Shown here: positions 11,201-23,200 of the stretch, piece by piece
How the letters are laid out: every line of letters begins with the position of its first letter
Numbering within the stretch: the stretch's first letter is position 1
Assembly: GCA_030998225.1 (NCBI GenBank)
Contig: JAPYXD010000608.1
Coordinates: 3,130,501 to 3,194,500, forward strand
DNA: 64,000 bases
Direction: 5' to 3'
From: Diplolepis rosae
Taxonomy: Eukaryota > Arthropoda > Insecta > Hymenoptera > Diplolepididae
Notes under the pieces: model-generated
What the model was told of the DNA's origin: nothing
Seen by the model: the letters and a program-made list of their open reading frames with translations, nothing else
The model's database searches: none
Program-made: the position numbers and the translations under genes

Positions 11201-14200
11201 AATTTTTATTTAAAAATTTAGTAAATGAAAAAAAATGAAATTGGCCAACACAGTTTACATGTAAAGTCACTCTTGGGTCAATGAATCTCCTGGTGGGCCC
11301 GTTTCTTCTTCCCCTGAATGCTTCTCTTGGTGCGTTGCTTGGCGTATTTTTCATCAGGGGTTTCCCGCAGCAGCAACCAGCAGAAATCAGCCATCATATT
11401 GGTATAAAATGAATACAAACCTTCCTAAAATATCATGAGGGAGTGTTTCTAGTTATTTAACCATTACAACCTCTATTTTGGGCCAAGAAAATAAACTGCA
11501 GTCGGCTAAAAAGAAATTATCTGAACATTCCTCATATGGGTATTAAATCAAATTTTGTAAGAGAACGTGACGTGATGGAACATTTTGGCTATTTTCCTAT
11601 TGTCGTTTACCTGTGTAATTGAAGTACTTCAGGTCTGAGAAATTCGCATTTATCGGGTTGTAAATGTAAATTACTTTTTCTAAGTCGATTGATACGTTCA
11701 TAAAAATTTTTTTCGTGCTCTTCTAACATATCGACATATAAGACAATATCATCTAAATAAACAAAAACCTCTGTTCCTTGTAGTCCTGATGATACGATGT
11801 TTATGAGTCATTGGAATGTTGCTGGCGCATTTTTAATCCAAAAGGCATTCTATCAAATTCGTAGTGTCCAAATCAAGTTGAAAAGGGTGTTTTATGTGAA
11901 TCTTTAGGATCCATTTGAATATGATGGAATCCAGTGGCTAAATCAAAAACTGAAAAATATCGTTCGTTTTCTAATCGATGTAAAATATCAATAATATTTG
12001 GTAGAGGATATGAATTTCCGATTTTTTTTTCATTTGACTTCCTAAAATCTAAAACCATTCTCCATTTTCTTTCACTGTGTGAATCGAGTTGTTAGGTGCA
12101 ATAAGTACTGGTGTATTATAAGGTGATTGAGTTGACTTAATTATTTTATTTTTTTAATGTTCATTGAGTTATTAAGTAATTTCTTCTTTGTGTGCTGGTG
12201 GAAATCTATATTTTTTTGAAAACATTGGACGTTCATCAACAGTAGGATTCGAATGCAATGCAGCATTAGTTGGTTCTGAAGGTTCATTTGGTATCTAAAA
12301 ACTGTCTGAATGTTTAGTAATTAATTTTTCAACATTATCTAATTCTGCTTGATTCAAGCAATCTGGAAAAAGTAATTTTTTTATTCTTTTAGCTCTATCT
12401 TCTCCTGTAATTTTATAAAATTGCGATAATATTTCTTCTGTGCTATTGGAATTAATAAATGTGTCAATCAATTCTTCAGGAGTTTTTTTTTTCTGTAAAA
12501 GTGTTAATTTGACATGTAGTTGGTTTAATTAGAGTATCATTTACTGTGATTTCTTCAAAATCTTCTACCATAACTAGGAGTTTACATTTCTATCGGTATA
12601 GAAAGTATGTTTGCCACTTTTACATATGCTTTCCCATTGTGATTTTTCTACATCATGCTCTATTATGTTTAATTTTATTAGCTTTATCCCTGCTTTTCGG
12701 TCTATCATTAAGCGCGCTGGGTTTTTTAAAACATTAGCAGATACCATAGTAGAAGGAATTGGGCTTTTTGAGTGTAAGTTTATTTTTGCATTATTTATAT
12801 TATGATTTGAAGCGGGTGCATTAGAATTTTCTGAATTGTCTCCCTCATTGCACCCTAAGTGGGGAGGGATGTTGAGTTTCCTTGGTTCTGTTGTTCAGCT
12901 CTTCTAGGTTGTTGTTGTTTATGTAACGTAATTTTTTTCAGCAATTGCAATTTTTATTATTGTTTATATTTCGATGATTTTATGAATAATTTTGATTTGG
13001 TCCTGTTTGATTCTGTTGACTTATTCGGTTTAATTGTCTACATGTAGAGACTGTATGACCTCTTCCACATATTTGGCATGAAATTTCTTCTTGAGTAATA
13101 TTCATTCTTTTGCTATCTCGTTTTAATGAAGTTGCCATAAGATTAGCTTCTTTTTACTTATATGGTGTACGTGCAGATCGCAGTGCTGCAGTCGCTGCGA
13201 TTTTTCTTTCCATTTCTAGAACGTGAGAAAAGTTTTGTTTCATTTTTTCACAGAAAAAATTGTTCAAATATATATTGAAAATTCCATCTGGTCTTAAATG
13301 ACGTTCACTCTAAATCACATGTTGATAAGGTCAATATGGTAGAGTTCGTTTATCATGGTGAGTGATACACTCTTCTAATTATCGACATAATCGACCGAAA
13401 TGATTTGGAATTTGTATATAGTTCATGATATATCCGTGAAAAAATTGGCGTAAATAGATTCTGTGAGAAAAGTTTTGTGGAACCTCCGTAGCTCAGATGA
13501 TAGAACATTCGACCGGCAATCGAAAGGTCCTGGGCTCGATACCCAGCGGAATGGAAGCGTTCCTTTTTTCACAGAAAAAATTGTTCTAGAACGTTGTTTA
13601 CCGTATCTTAAAAATTATTTATAGCTTGTAATCTGGGTTCAATTTCAGTTTTTAATCCTGATAGAATAGAGTCCCTAATATCATTATTTAATGGAGCCTT
13701 GAAATCTTCATTTATTCTACCATTATTGTTTGTTTTATGAGCGTCTAAAATTTTTTCTCCAAGTTCCCAGACACGAGTCGCGTACGATTTGTTGAGTAAA
13801 TAAACCCGTTCAAGATTACCTATTATATTTTCCGCATTGTTATACTGTCCTCCAGTAATACATTTTCTATCTTCTCCTTTGATATTTGTTTTAATTAATT
13901 TATAATTATATAACATTATTTGCATTAGTAAAAAATGTTAGACCTCTCTTTAACTCAATATTTCCCTTCTTGCTTATGTTTTTTATTATAAAAACGTACT
14001 AAAAAGGTTATAAACAATCATTATCCAATTTTACTTTAATTATACAAATAACAATTACTACACAAATTTTTCTTTTGTGAACTAAATGTAAAAAAAAAAA
14101 AATCAGTCATTTTTCTACAAATACTTTACTGGTATTTTAAAACTGTAAATTAATGAAGTAGTTGTTATTGTAATTTTTTTCTGTCTATTGGTTTATAATT

Positions 14201-17200
14201 TAAATTGCAAATAATATTTCGTGCGTAACATTTTCGAATGAGAAACTTTAATGGCATAATGAAGAGCTCGAGATATATTTCCTAATAATTTTTCATAAGT
14301 AACAAGTAGAGATTTTTGAAATAAAAAAATCTTTTTTGACATCTGAAAAAAATAAAAAAACAACGCTGCCCCTCGATAAGTTGATGCTAAAAGCCAAGTC
14401 ATTTTACCGTAAAGTCCTGCGCACGCTGAGTAAGTACTTAGTGTTCTGTACCGATTCCTCTTCGTGCGCAGGACTAGTTTCTGCACAACGCTCTTGGTTA
14501 ACATTGGGCCTTTTCCTTATTATGGCCCTAAAAAGTTCGAGCGCATCTGTGCTGCATCTTTTCGGCGAAACGCAGACTCAATTATGGTCACGTACCAAAA
14601 TTTCTCAAATTATGACAATGGTCTACTGAGTTTATTCTAGACTGCTGAGGGCTTGAATGGCGAATGCAAGCTTACACGAATTTTATGAATTACAGCCTAC
14701 TGTTTAAAAAATGCCAGATGTCCGTTTCTAAAGTATTAGCGCTTAAAACGTGAAGCATATTGGACACTGGTTCTAAATTTGAGATGCTAATCAAAGAAAG
14801 ATAAACTGTAAACAGTATAATTTGTGATCGCCGTATGATGGTCTAGAAATCTCTTTCTAATAAGTCGAAGTACCTATCTTACGTCCTTAAAATTTAAATT
14901 AAGTAATTTTAAGTAATTTAATCTAAATGTATTTTGCGACACAACATACTCCCCCCGTTGAGAGGATAAGATCAACTTAAACCTGATTACCTAAAGTCTT
15001 TTAAAAAATTGTCCTTGATTGGCAATACCGCTAATTTTTTAACACTGCGTTTCAATTCACTTGCCCTGGTTTTCACTATAACAGTTCTGATTATGCCATC
15101 AGTGCCAGGAATGACCAGGAGTAAGGACAGAAGGATCGTTTGGGTCTGATGATAATGGAGTAAGTGGGCGAGAATTGAGAATGGCTTCCATTTCAATCAC
15201 GAATGTGTTTAATTCTTCGAACGTAAATAAACAATCGGTTAAAATGCGTTTCATATGGTGTTTTAGCAATTTGACCGTCGATTCCCATAACCTGCCGAAA
15301 TTTGGTGATAAAGGTGGTATAAAATGCCAATTTATGCCTGCGTTGGTTAGATACATTTGAGTTTTACCTTGATTTGATTCCGATTTCAAAAATTCATACA
15401 ATTCTTGCAGCTCGTTTTTCGCTCCTACTAGATTCGTACCGTTATCCGAATAAATATTCAATGGCCTGCCTCTTCTTGCGATGATTGGATGTTTTTGCTC
15501 ATACGGTAAGTTTGCTTTGTTTAGTCTTCTGCCTCCTCGCAAAATTCCATCTTTATCTAAAAATGGCAAAAAAGCAATTATTTTACTTGTCCTTTTTAAT
15601 TATTTCTTTAGAGAAAGATAAGTAATTTCTTTAGCGAAATATACTGTTTGGATTCTTTGTATGATTATTCTCTCTACATTTACCAAATCTTTCGTTGTTA
15701 AATTCTTTGTGAATGTTTTGCCACGCTTTAGATACATTGCTATGGCGACAAATCTCTTTAATTTAACAAAGCATGAAAATTTTTCAAATATTTCAAGATC
15801 GCGACTTGAGCCTTGTGTTTCTTTGATCGAACCTGGTAGTTTCTCTATATTGTTAATTAACAAGCAACATCCTTTTTTAACTTCTGGTAATTTTTTATTT
15901 ATACCGGGTAAGTTTAATTGAGGCCACGCACATTCATCCTTGTATAGCCATTGAGGTCCATGAAACCATAGTGAATTGTCCAAAAATTCAGTTAGGAGTT
16001 GTCCTCTTGACAGTGCGTCCGCTGGATTGTCCTTTGATGGTACGTGTCTCCAAACAAGCGTGTATGTAGTTGATTGTATATCCGATACGCGATTAGCAAC
16101 GAACGTTTTCAATATGTGTGGTGATGAATTAATCCAATGTAAAGTTATAGCAGAATCAGACCAGAAAACTACCCTTCTAAATGAAATATCAATGGTGTTG
16201 GACACTTGTTTAAATAATTTTGCTGCGCATAATTCAAGACGTGGAAGAGTTGTAGTTTTGACCGGAGCTACTCGGGATGTCATTTGGCCCAGTTTTAGAA
16301 AGGATCCCCCTTTTATTGTTTCGTCCCATTTATTGACCGTATTTTTATGTATTTTTTCTTCTAGATTTTGCACCAGAATCTCTTCAGACACGTTTACTCC
16401 GAGCGCAGCTAATGATTCCACGTGTTGGAGTGTATCATCAGAGAGCTCGCATAACCCCTCGGTTGTTTCTTTAGTCTGTACCGGCAGTTTCAACAATAAA
16501 CTTAAATGTTTTGAAACTATTAATCGCTCGTCCGCGTATGCTTTTTCTAGTAGAGTCCAAGCGCGTAAATAATTCTCGTCAGTTGTTCTCATTGTTTTAA
16601 TCTTTTTGTTTGTATTATCTGAAGTAATACTAGCCAGGCCATGCCCGCGTAATGCTTTAGTGGTGGCCCAACATAGATTTCGTCAGAGCCATCTGGCGTA
16701 AGCTCAAAACCCTAAAAGAAGATAATAGATGACTGTTCAGATTATGTTCAGATAATTCAGGAAATAATTAAATCGGAATAAACTTTGAGGTTAAATAAAA
16801 TTATGTAAGTAATTATTATCGAGTAATTATTCGAATCGTATTGATAATCTTGCTTTTTGTGATTGCAGTTTCCTGATGAGTGCATCCTCACATACATGGA
16901 GTTTTAATTGTGTATCGCAGAGTACTGTCAGGCTTAACACAAATAGAGATGATCACCCAAACATCCCAAAATTACAAATATATGCATTGAAATAATAATA
17001 CTCAATGTATGTAAGGATGCACTTATCAGAAAATTGCAATCACAAAAAGCAAGTTTATCAATGTGATTCGAATACTTACTTAATAATAATTACTTAAATA
17101 GTTTTATTAAACCTCCAAGTTTATTCCTATCCGTTAGCATCTTAGCACATTTTAGTGAACATTAGTGATGCAACTACGGTGCGGTGGTCAGCGGGGTGAG

Positions 17201-20200
17201 GTTTAAGAAATTATACTTCGGCGCCATCTGGCGTAAGCTCAAAACAGGATCAAAGTATAGTGGCCGCTATCGCCTATGCTCGCGAACACGGCCTGATAGG
17301 CACCATGCGAAGTCATGGTAGGGAGAGTTAAATCGATGCCAGCGCACGCAGTGGATAATTTAGGCGTTAAAGGAGGCTGTTTTATATTTCCGAGCAATCA
17401 AAATACATGTGCAAATCTAAATTTTGTTTTAATTAAAAAAATATAGCTGAAATGAGCCACCGAAGTTGTTGTGTTGTGAATTGTAAAAATACAAGCAGGA
17501 AAAGTGAGTGTAAATTTTATAAATTTCCAACGTCTAAATGGAAAATAAATCAAAGGAATAAGTGGGTACTGTAGGGTGTTGCATGAACTGATGCTTGTCG
17601 AATTATACGAGAATTTATTAAATAACTTTCATTATTTCTACGGAACTCTTGGACATCTCGTACGTGTTCTGCCAGAACGAGATTTTTACCTTTAATTTTC
17701 ATTTGTGGTTGAAATTCTATTGTATGTTTAATTGATTAAAAACCTGTTTTCATAATTATATCCATGATGAATTTGAATCTGAAAATAAACAATTAATATT
17801 TATTTACTCAACAACTACCTAAAAGTGTCATCATGAAATTACAATTTAATTCTTTATTATTTTTCTAGTCTGTTTTGATCTGTCATTAACTTAAGGTAGT
17901 CGTCATGCCAAAAAACAGTCTCTGGAAAAAGAAGTTTTTCTATGATTTCAAGTCTGAGAATTATATCATCAGCCGTGTCATATGTAAGAAAAGACACTCT
18001 TTTTATGGAAAAATTTAAAAATTACGAAAAATAATATTTTAATAATGTTTTTTATAATAGGATATTTCTTTACTATCGCTTCTTACCAATTTTTTTAAAA
18101 TGATTGAAGTTTCTTAAATCATAGCTTATTTTTTTGGGGGAAATATTCTCTACAACTTAACCATTTCCAATTTTTGAAAATAAATCAATTATTTTCAAAT
18201 ACAGCAATTTGTTTATAAAAATTTTGTTTTGGAAAATTGATTTTTAATTATTTCAGTCATTAAAGAATTTATTTTCAAAAATTGGAAACGGTCAAGTTTT
18301 AGAGAATATTTTCCCCGAAAAAATAAGCAATGATTTAAGAAACTTCAATCATTTTTAAAAAATTGGTAAAAAGCGATAGTAAGGAAAAATCCTATTACAA
18401 AAAACATTATTAAAAAATTATTTTTCGTAATTTTTAAATTTTTTCATTAAAAAGAGTGTCTTTCCTTACATATGACACGGCTGATGATATAATTTCCAGT
18501 CTTGAAATCATAGAAAAACTTCTTTTTCCAGAGACTAATTTTTGGCACGACAACTACCTTAACCTTATATTTACTGGTTTCTATATCATTTTTATTATGG
18601 AAAATACTTACTTTTTACTGCTGATTTCACACAAATACTTCACAAGGAAAAACAATCGAATTTTAAAGTGAATAAAATTGTTTTTTTGTTTGTTTTTTTA
18701 TTGATAATAAACATTTTTATAACTAAGTCCCATTATAATACATTGTAAAAGTTCTCGAACAGCCTCCTTTAGTTCACTCATGCTATGGCGCTGCAGTCAC
18801 GCACGGTGCCTATACTAGCTGCGTTAAATCTAGCGTTTAAGTTACTCGCGGAAGTATTAATATTCTGCGGCGGTGGTGTCACTGTAATAACCAATTGTTC
18901 AGCTTCCGAAAGTACATTGAAATATTCATATTGAATTTCAAATCTTTCCGTCATTAAGTCAGTTACATTTTCAGCGTCTAAAAATTCCTACTCGTCTTGT
19001 ATCTCGTCAAAACCTTCATACGAACTTTTGTATTTTTATAGTCGCAGACTAAATTTTATTAACTTCGGATCCTCTTTTTTGTATTGTTCGAGAGACTTTT
19101 TGAAGTTAGTGATTTGAGCCTTGATAACACCGCGTTTATGTTTTAATACTTTAATTTGATCCGCGTCAGCCATTTTAACTAGGAGGATGGATAAGGAATG
19201 AAATAGCGATTTATTTATTAACGAGCTTACCTTTTATTTCAATTATGTCGAGAATTGAAACCTTCGCTGAATTTTTTCTTTCTTCGTCTACGGCTAAGGT
19301 TGATGGTCAGCAGGTTGTTGTAGTACTTTAAACGCCCTTTTTTAATAATCCCAATGTCCTATAGCTTTGGAACAGACACCACAAGACAGCAAAGTCACTT
19401 TCACAAAAAAATTCCTTTTTTTTGTTTTGTAAATTGTTCCACAAAATTGTAGAAACGGGACGTATAGTTTTGTTATTATATACGACTGGTTGCACTCTTG
19501 ATAAACACCTCTAATGTTATTAGTCCGAAATTCTTGTAACACACACTTTTTTAATTTATCACTTTTTATCCGGCTCGAAGGACCATGGAAAATTTGTGCA
19601 CGAGTGGAATAAGGTTGCCTGATGCATAATGATATCAAATTGAAGATGCTAATCAAAGAAAGATAAACTGTAAACAGTATAATTTGTGAGCGCCGTATGA
19701 TGGTCTCTAGAAATTTCTTTTTAATAAGTCGAAGTACCTATCTTACGTCATTAAAATTGAAATTAAGTAACTTTAGTAATTTAATCTAAATGTATTTTGC
19801 AACACAACAATCAGTTCTGCGCGGTTTTCTCCGTGTATCTATTAGAGTAAGTTTTTTTATCGTTGAAAAGATTTTCGTTTTGAAATAATTTAAATTAAAA
19901 AATTAATGTAACTTACGATTTTTGTATGAACTATCTTCCTGGGGCTTACTCACAAGTTGGATGAAGCTGTAAACTATTTTCTTTTACTATTTTTAAATAC
20001 ATTTCTCTAGATTCGTTTGATTACACAGGTGTGCAAAGTTTTGTTATTGAAAAGCTATGGGTCGTTTCCGGAGTAATTTTTGACGTAGAATCCGAATCCC
20101 AAATCAGAATCAGCCTATCACGTCAGGATTTTGAGATGATTCAGGTTATGTGCTCGAAAAATGGTGTTTTTCGCTACTTTTGAGGTTATGTGCAAGGCGC

Positions 20201-23200
20201 AAGGAATTTTTTGGGGTTTTTTCTCAAATGTCATCATTTAGCATTACTCTTTCCTTTCAAAATGAGCTATTAAACAGTCGCGAGCGATTTTTTTTCACAA
20301 AGATACGGCCATATCAAGTTTTGACATTTATCCGAACAACCTTATGAGCATTCACATTGACTCTTTGGTGCATACCATTCTGCATTCGAAAATTTATCTT
20401 GAAAATTTGTGCTTGCGGGTTTCGATGCTCTGTGAATAAGAATTTACAGTCATAAAATTGACAATTCCATTTCTAAGATGGCGGATCGAAATTTACGAAA
20501 TTATACGATTTTGCTCTCTAAAAACTTTTACTCGGGGGTTTCGGAATTGCTGAATACGAAAATGGGGTCGCAAGATTGACATTTTCATTTACAAGATGGC
20601 CAGCCGTTTTAAAATGGCGAACTGAAATTTACGGGGAAAACAATATTGGTCTCTAAAATTCTGTACTTGAGAGTTTTTTGAGTCACTGAGTACGAATGTG
20701 ATAAAAAATCGCTCGTGACTGTTCAATAGCTTATTTTGTAGGGAAAGAGTTGTGCTAAATGATGAAATTTGAGAAAAAAACAAAAAAAAAATTTCTTGCG
20801 CCCTGTACATAACCTCAAAAGTAGCGAAAATCCCATTTTTCGAGCACATAACCTCAAATATCTCAAAATCCTGACGTGATAGGCTGATTCGGATTCTACG
20901 TCGAAAATTACCCCGGAAATGATCTTCCGTTTTCCAACAACAAATACAAACCCATTATTTGCAGACCTGTGTTATCGGAGGTAATATTCGAATGAAATAG
21001 CCTCGCTGTTTACATTGCTATTATTACAGCAATGATATAAATAATTGATTTTGGTTGAAAATTTTTCTACGACTAGATGGTTGATTGGCCTGAGATCTGA
21101 TATAAATTATCTTTGATGCACGAATTGAGTTTGCCCAGTCTCATAAAGTTGTCGAGACTTTTAATTTGGGTAATAAATACCTTAAATATGGTCGGTATAA
21201 ATCAAAATCTGAATAACAATAAAATCCCTATTTTTGATCGAAAAAATTTTTTTTTTGTGTACCAAATCATTCTATGTTTATATTACGCAAATTTGCAAAA
21301 TATTTCGTCTTTTATTTCAGCGGATCTTCACAGTTTAATTGGAGTCAGCTTGATCCTTGGCTTTGTATTTATGCTTCTGGTAGATCAATGTTCATCTCAA
21401 CGAACTGGAGGAAAAGAACGTGGCTTTACTGCAACATTAGGATTAGTTGTCCATGCAGCTGCCGACGGTGTAGCTTTAGGTGCGGCTGCAACGACGTCAC
21501 AAACAGAAGTCGAAGTCGTCGTCTTCATTGCAATTATGTTACACAAGGTAGGAAAATTTGTTTAACAAATTTACTTCTATTTATGTATCTATATCGTAAG
21601 ATGTATATCATATTTTACAGGCACCCGCTGCTTTCGGACTTGTTTCTTTTCTCTTACATGAAGGCGTGGACAAAAAGAAAATTGGCAAACATCTGCTCAT
21701 ATTTTCCTTATCAGCGCCTTGCCTGACCATAATTACGTATTTTGGTATTGGAAAGGTCTGTATTAACACAGTAGAAACTTTTCTACACATTTATGTGCTT
21801 TTTTCTCAAAAGTAAACAAATTATGAAAAGTGCAGTGCTTTCTGCAAAGGAATAGGTTTTGTTTGTGTTATTAAATAATTTCCTGGATATTACTTAGATA
21901 TAGATAGTAGTGAAATGAGATATAGTAGTAGTGAAAGTTAAAACGGCAGCACTCAAAGCAAAAATCAAAACAATAGATATATTCCAGGATCTATAATGAG
22001 ACAGTTAATGTATCCTAGATCAAGGGGTTCTTTCAATAATAATAGAAATCAGCGAGCGATTCAACAGGTCGATCCTATGGTGACTTTTCGGCCAGAGGAG
22101 AATTCTCAAGTGAGTAACCAGAAACAAGCTCAAAGTTAAAATAATGTTCAAAAGCTGAAAGTTAATAATCAGGGTCAGAAGGATAAGAGTGCACATTCAA
22201 GAAACGGTCGGGAAGGATATCAAGGGCGAATATATCCTCAAACTCGAATAAGTCGACCGAAAAATTAGAAACTTAGATGCGATAAATCTCTTTAATCACG
22301 AAATTAGAAAACCCGACTCGAACGGATTGAAGGTAGTGAATGACAAGAAAGTAAGTATCATTGGCCACGTTCTTATTCTCATCAAAATAGGTCATATCAC
22401 AAATGAATTATTATTTAGAGTAGTACCGAACTTAGGATCGAAAGGTATAATAGGCACAGACATGCTAAGAGAGTTAAGAATAAAGATAGATCATGAAATC
22501 CATTATTGGTGACTTCCGGAAATGCCTGAGATTCGATATATATATGAGACATTTCACATCAAACGGATCAAAGCTGTGAACAAAATTTTTCGCAATTATT
22601 TGAAATGTATTATGGCTCAAAAGAATTTTCTTACTATTTACTGACCGTTTACAGACCATTTGCTGACCTCGTAATAATATGAATAAGAAGAGCATGAAAT
22701 ACATTTAAATTGTTCCAATTATGACCAATCGCTACTGCCAGATTCTATTATCTCTTCATCTAACATCCTATCGATTTCTTTGCCCATTATTTATTTGATT
22801 TTGGGTGAGACATGATAATATCTTTGCATAATAGGATTATGTCTGTTTTCCATTTCTGGTATTTTTAAAATTAATAACCTATTCATTTATTTATGATCGA
22901 TTTCTGTAGTTTCCATAATACATATATTTCTGATTCAAAATGTATTCGTCCCCTTGCTACTGTCAGTTTTCCTCTAATATTAATTTTTAATATCCCGTTA
23001 TTTTTAAATATTATCCAACTCATACTATTGACTATTTGTCTGTTCTCTAAAATTGATTTTAAAAACTTTACTATAATATACTCTAGAATTGAACCTTTAT
23101 TACCATTACGCGATCAGAGCTGTAAAAAAATTGTTTGCAATCAATTGAAGCCTGTAATTGCTCAAAATGTTCGTATAGACGTGAACTTTTGAATGAATCA

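Larger units (their letters stand above)
11640..13925 (-). mobile_element. Ty3/gypsy-type retroelement remnant (gag to RT)
   Basis: Read on the minus strand, the order is gag capsid (13925-13608), gag C-terminus with a CCHC knuckle (13078-13040), a degraded protease/linker (about 12600-12200) and reverse transcriptase (12060-11650). The style of gag and RT resembles the 17.6/gypsy group of insect retroelements, which includes the endogenous errantiviruses. No LTRs, RNase H or integrase were recognised. The gag is interrupted by the SINE-like insertion at 13225-13583. The copy is heavily mutated and inert. It lies in the ZIP9 intron opposite to the gene. Confidence 0.8.
17297..18812 (+). mobile_element. 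P-like (THAP) transposon foldback derivative
   Basis: The left end reads TAGGCACCATGCG at 17297 and the right end, complemented from 18812, reads TAGGCACCGTGCG. Subterminal GGAGGCTGTT also recurs inverted (17370 and 18760). Inside, a THAP start (17452-17574) and a C-terminal transposase piece (18456-18580) face the same way, while a second inverted copy of the C-terminal piece forms a large palindrome. The middle of the transposase is gone. It interrupts the BEL/Pao gag. Confidence 0.7.
14782..19809 (-). mobile_element. BEL/Pao LTR retrotransposon, deleted and interrupted
   Basis: Two 165-bp direct repeats (14782-14946 and 19644-19809, about 93% alike by eye) bound the element and begin TGTTGTGT on the minus strand. 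A purine tract (GGGGGGAGTA) sits directly before the 14.9-kb repeat, as a polypurine tract precedes a 3' LTR. On the minus strand the order is 5' LTR, gag N-terminus (19173-18813), gag/RNase H (16592-15600), integrase (15569-14990), 3' LTR. Protease and most RT are deleted. A P-like element and a MITE lie inside. The LTRs may be longer at 19.3-19.6 kb. Confidence 0.85.

Noticed and set aside
13483..13555. Working tRNA-Ala gene
   Set aside because: The anticodon loop lacks the U before the anticodon and the acceptor arms pair poorly. The segment is part of a repeat insertion with target duplication.
15976..16572. 198-codon + strand open frame
   Set aside because: It is the shadow of the BEL/Pao gag-RNase H frame on the minus strand.
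21274..21726. 150-codon + strand open frame
   Set aside because: It lies in a different frame across a ZIP9 exon and intron. The exon frame has the family motifs.
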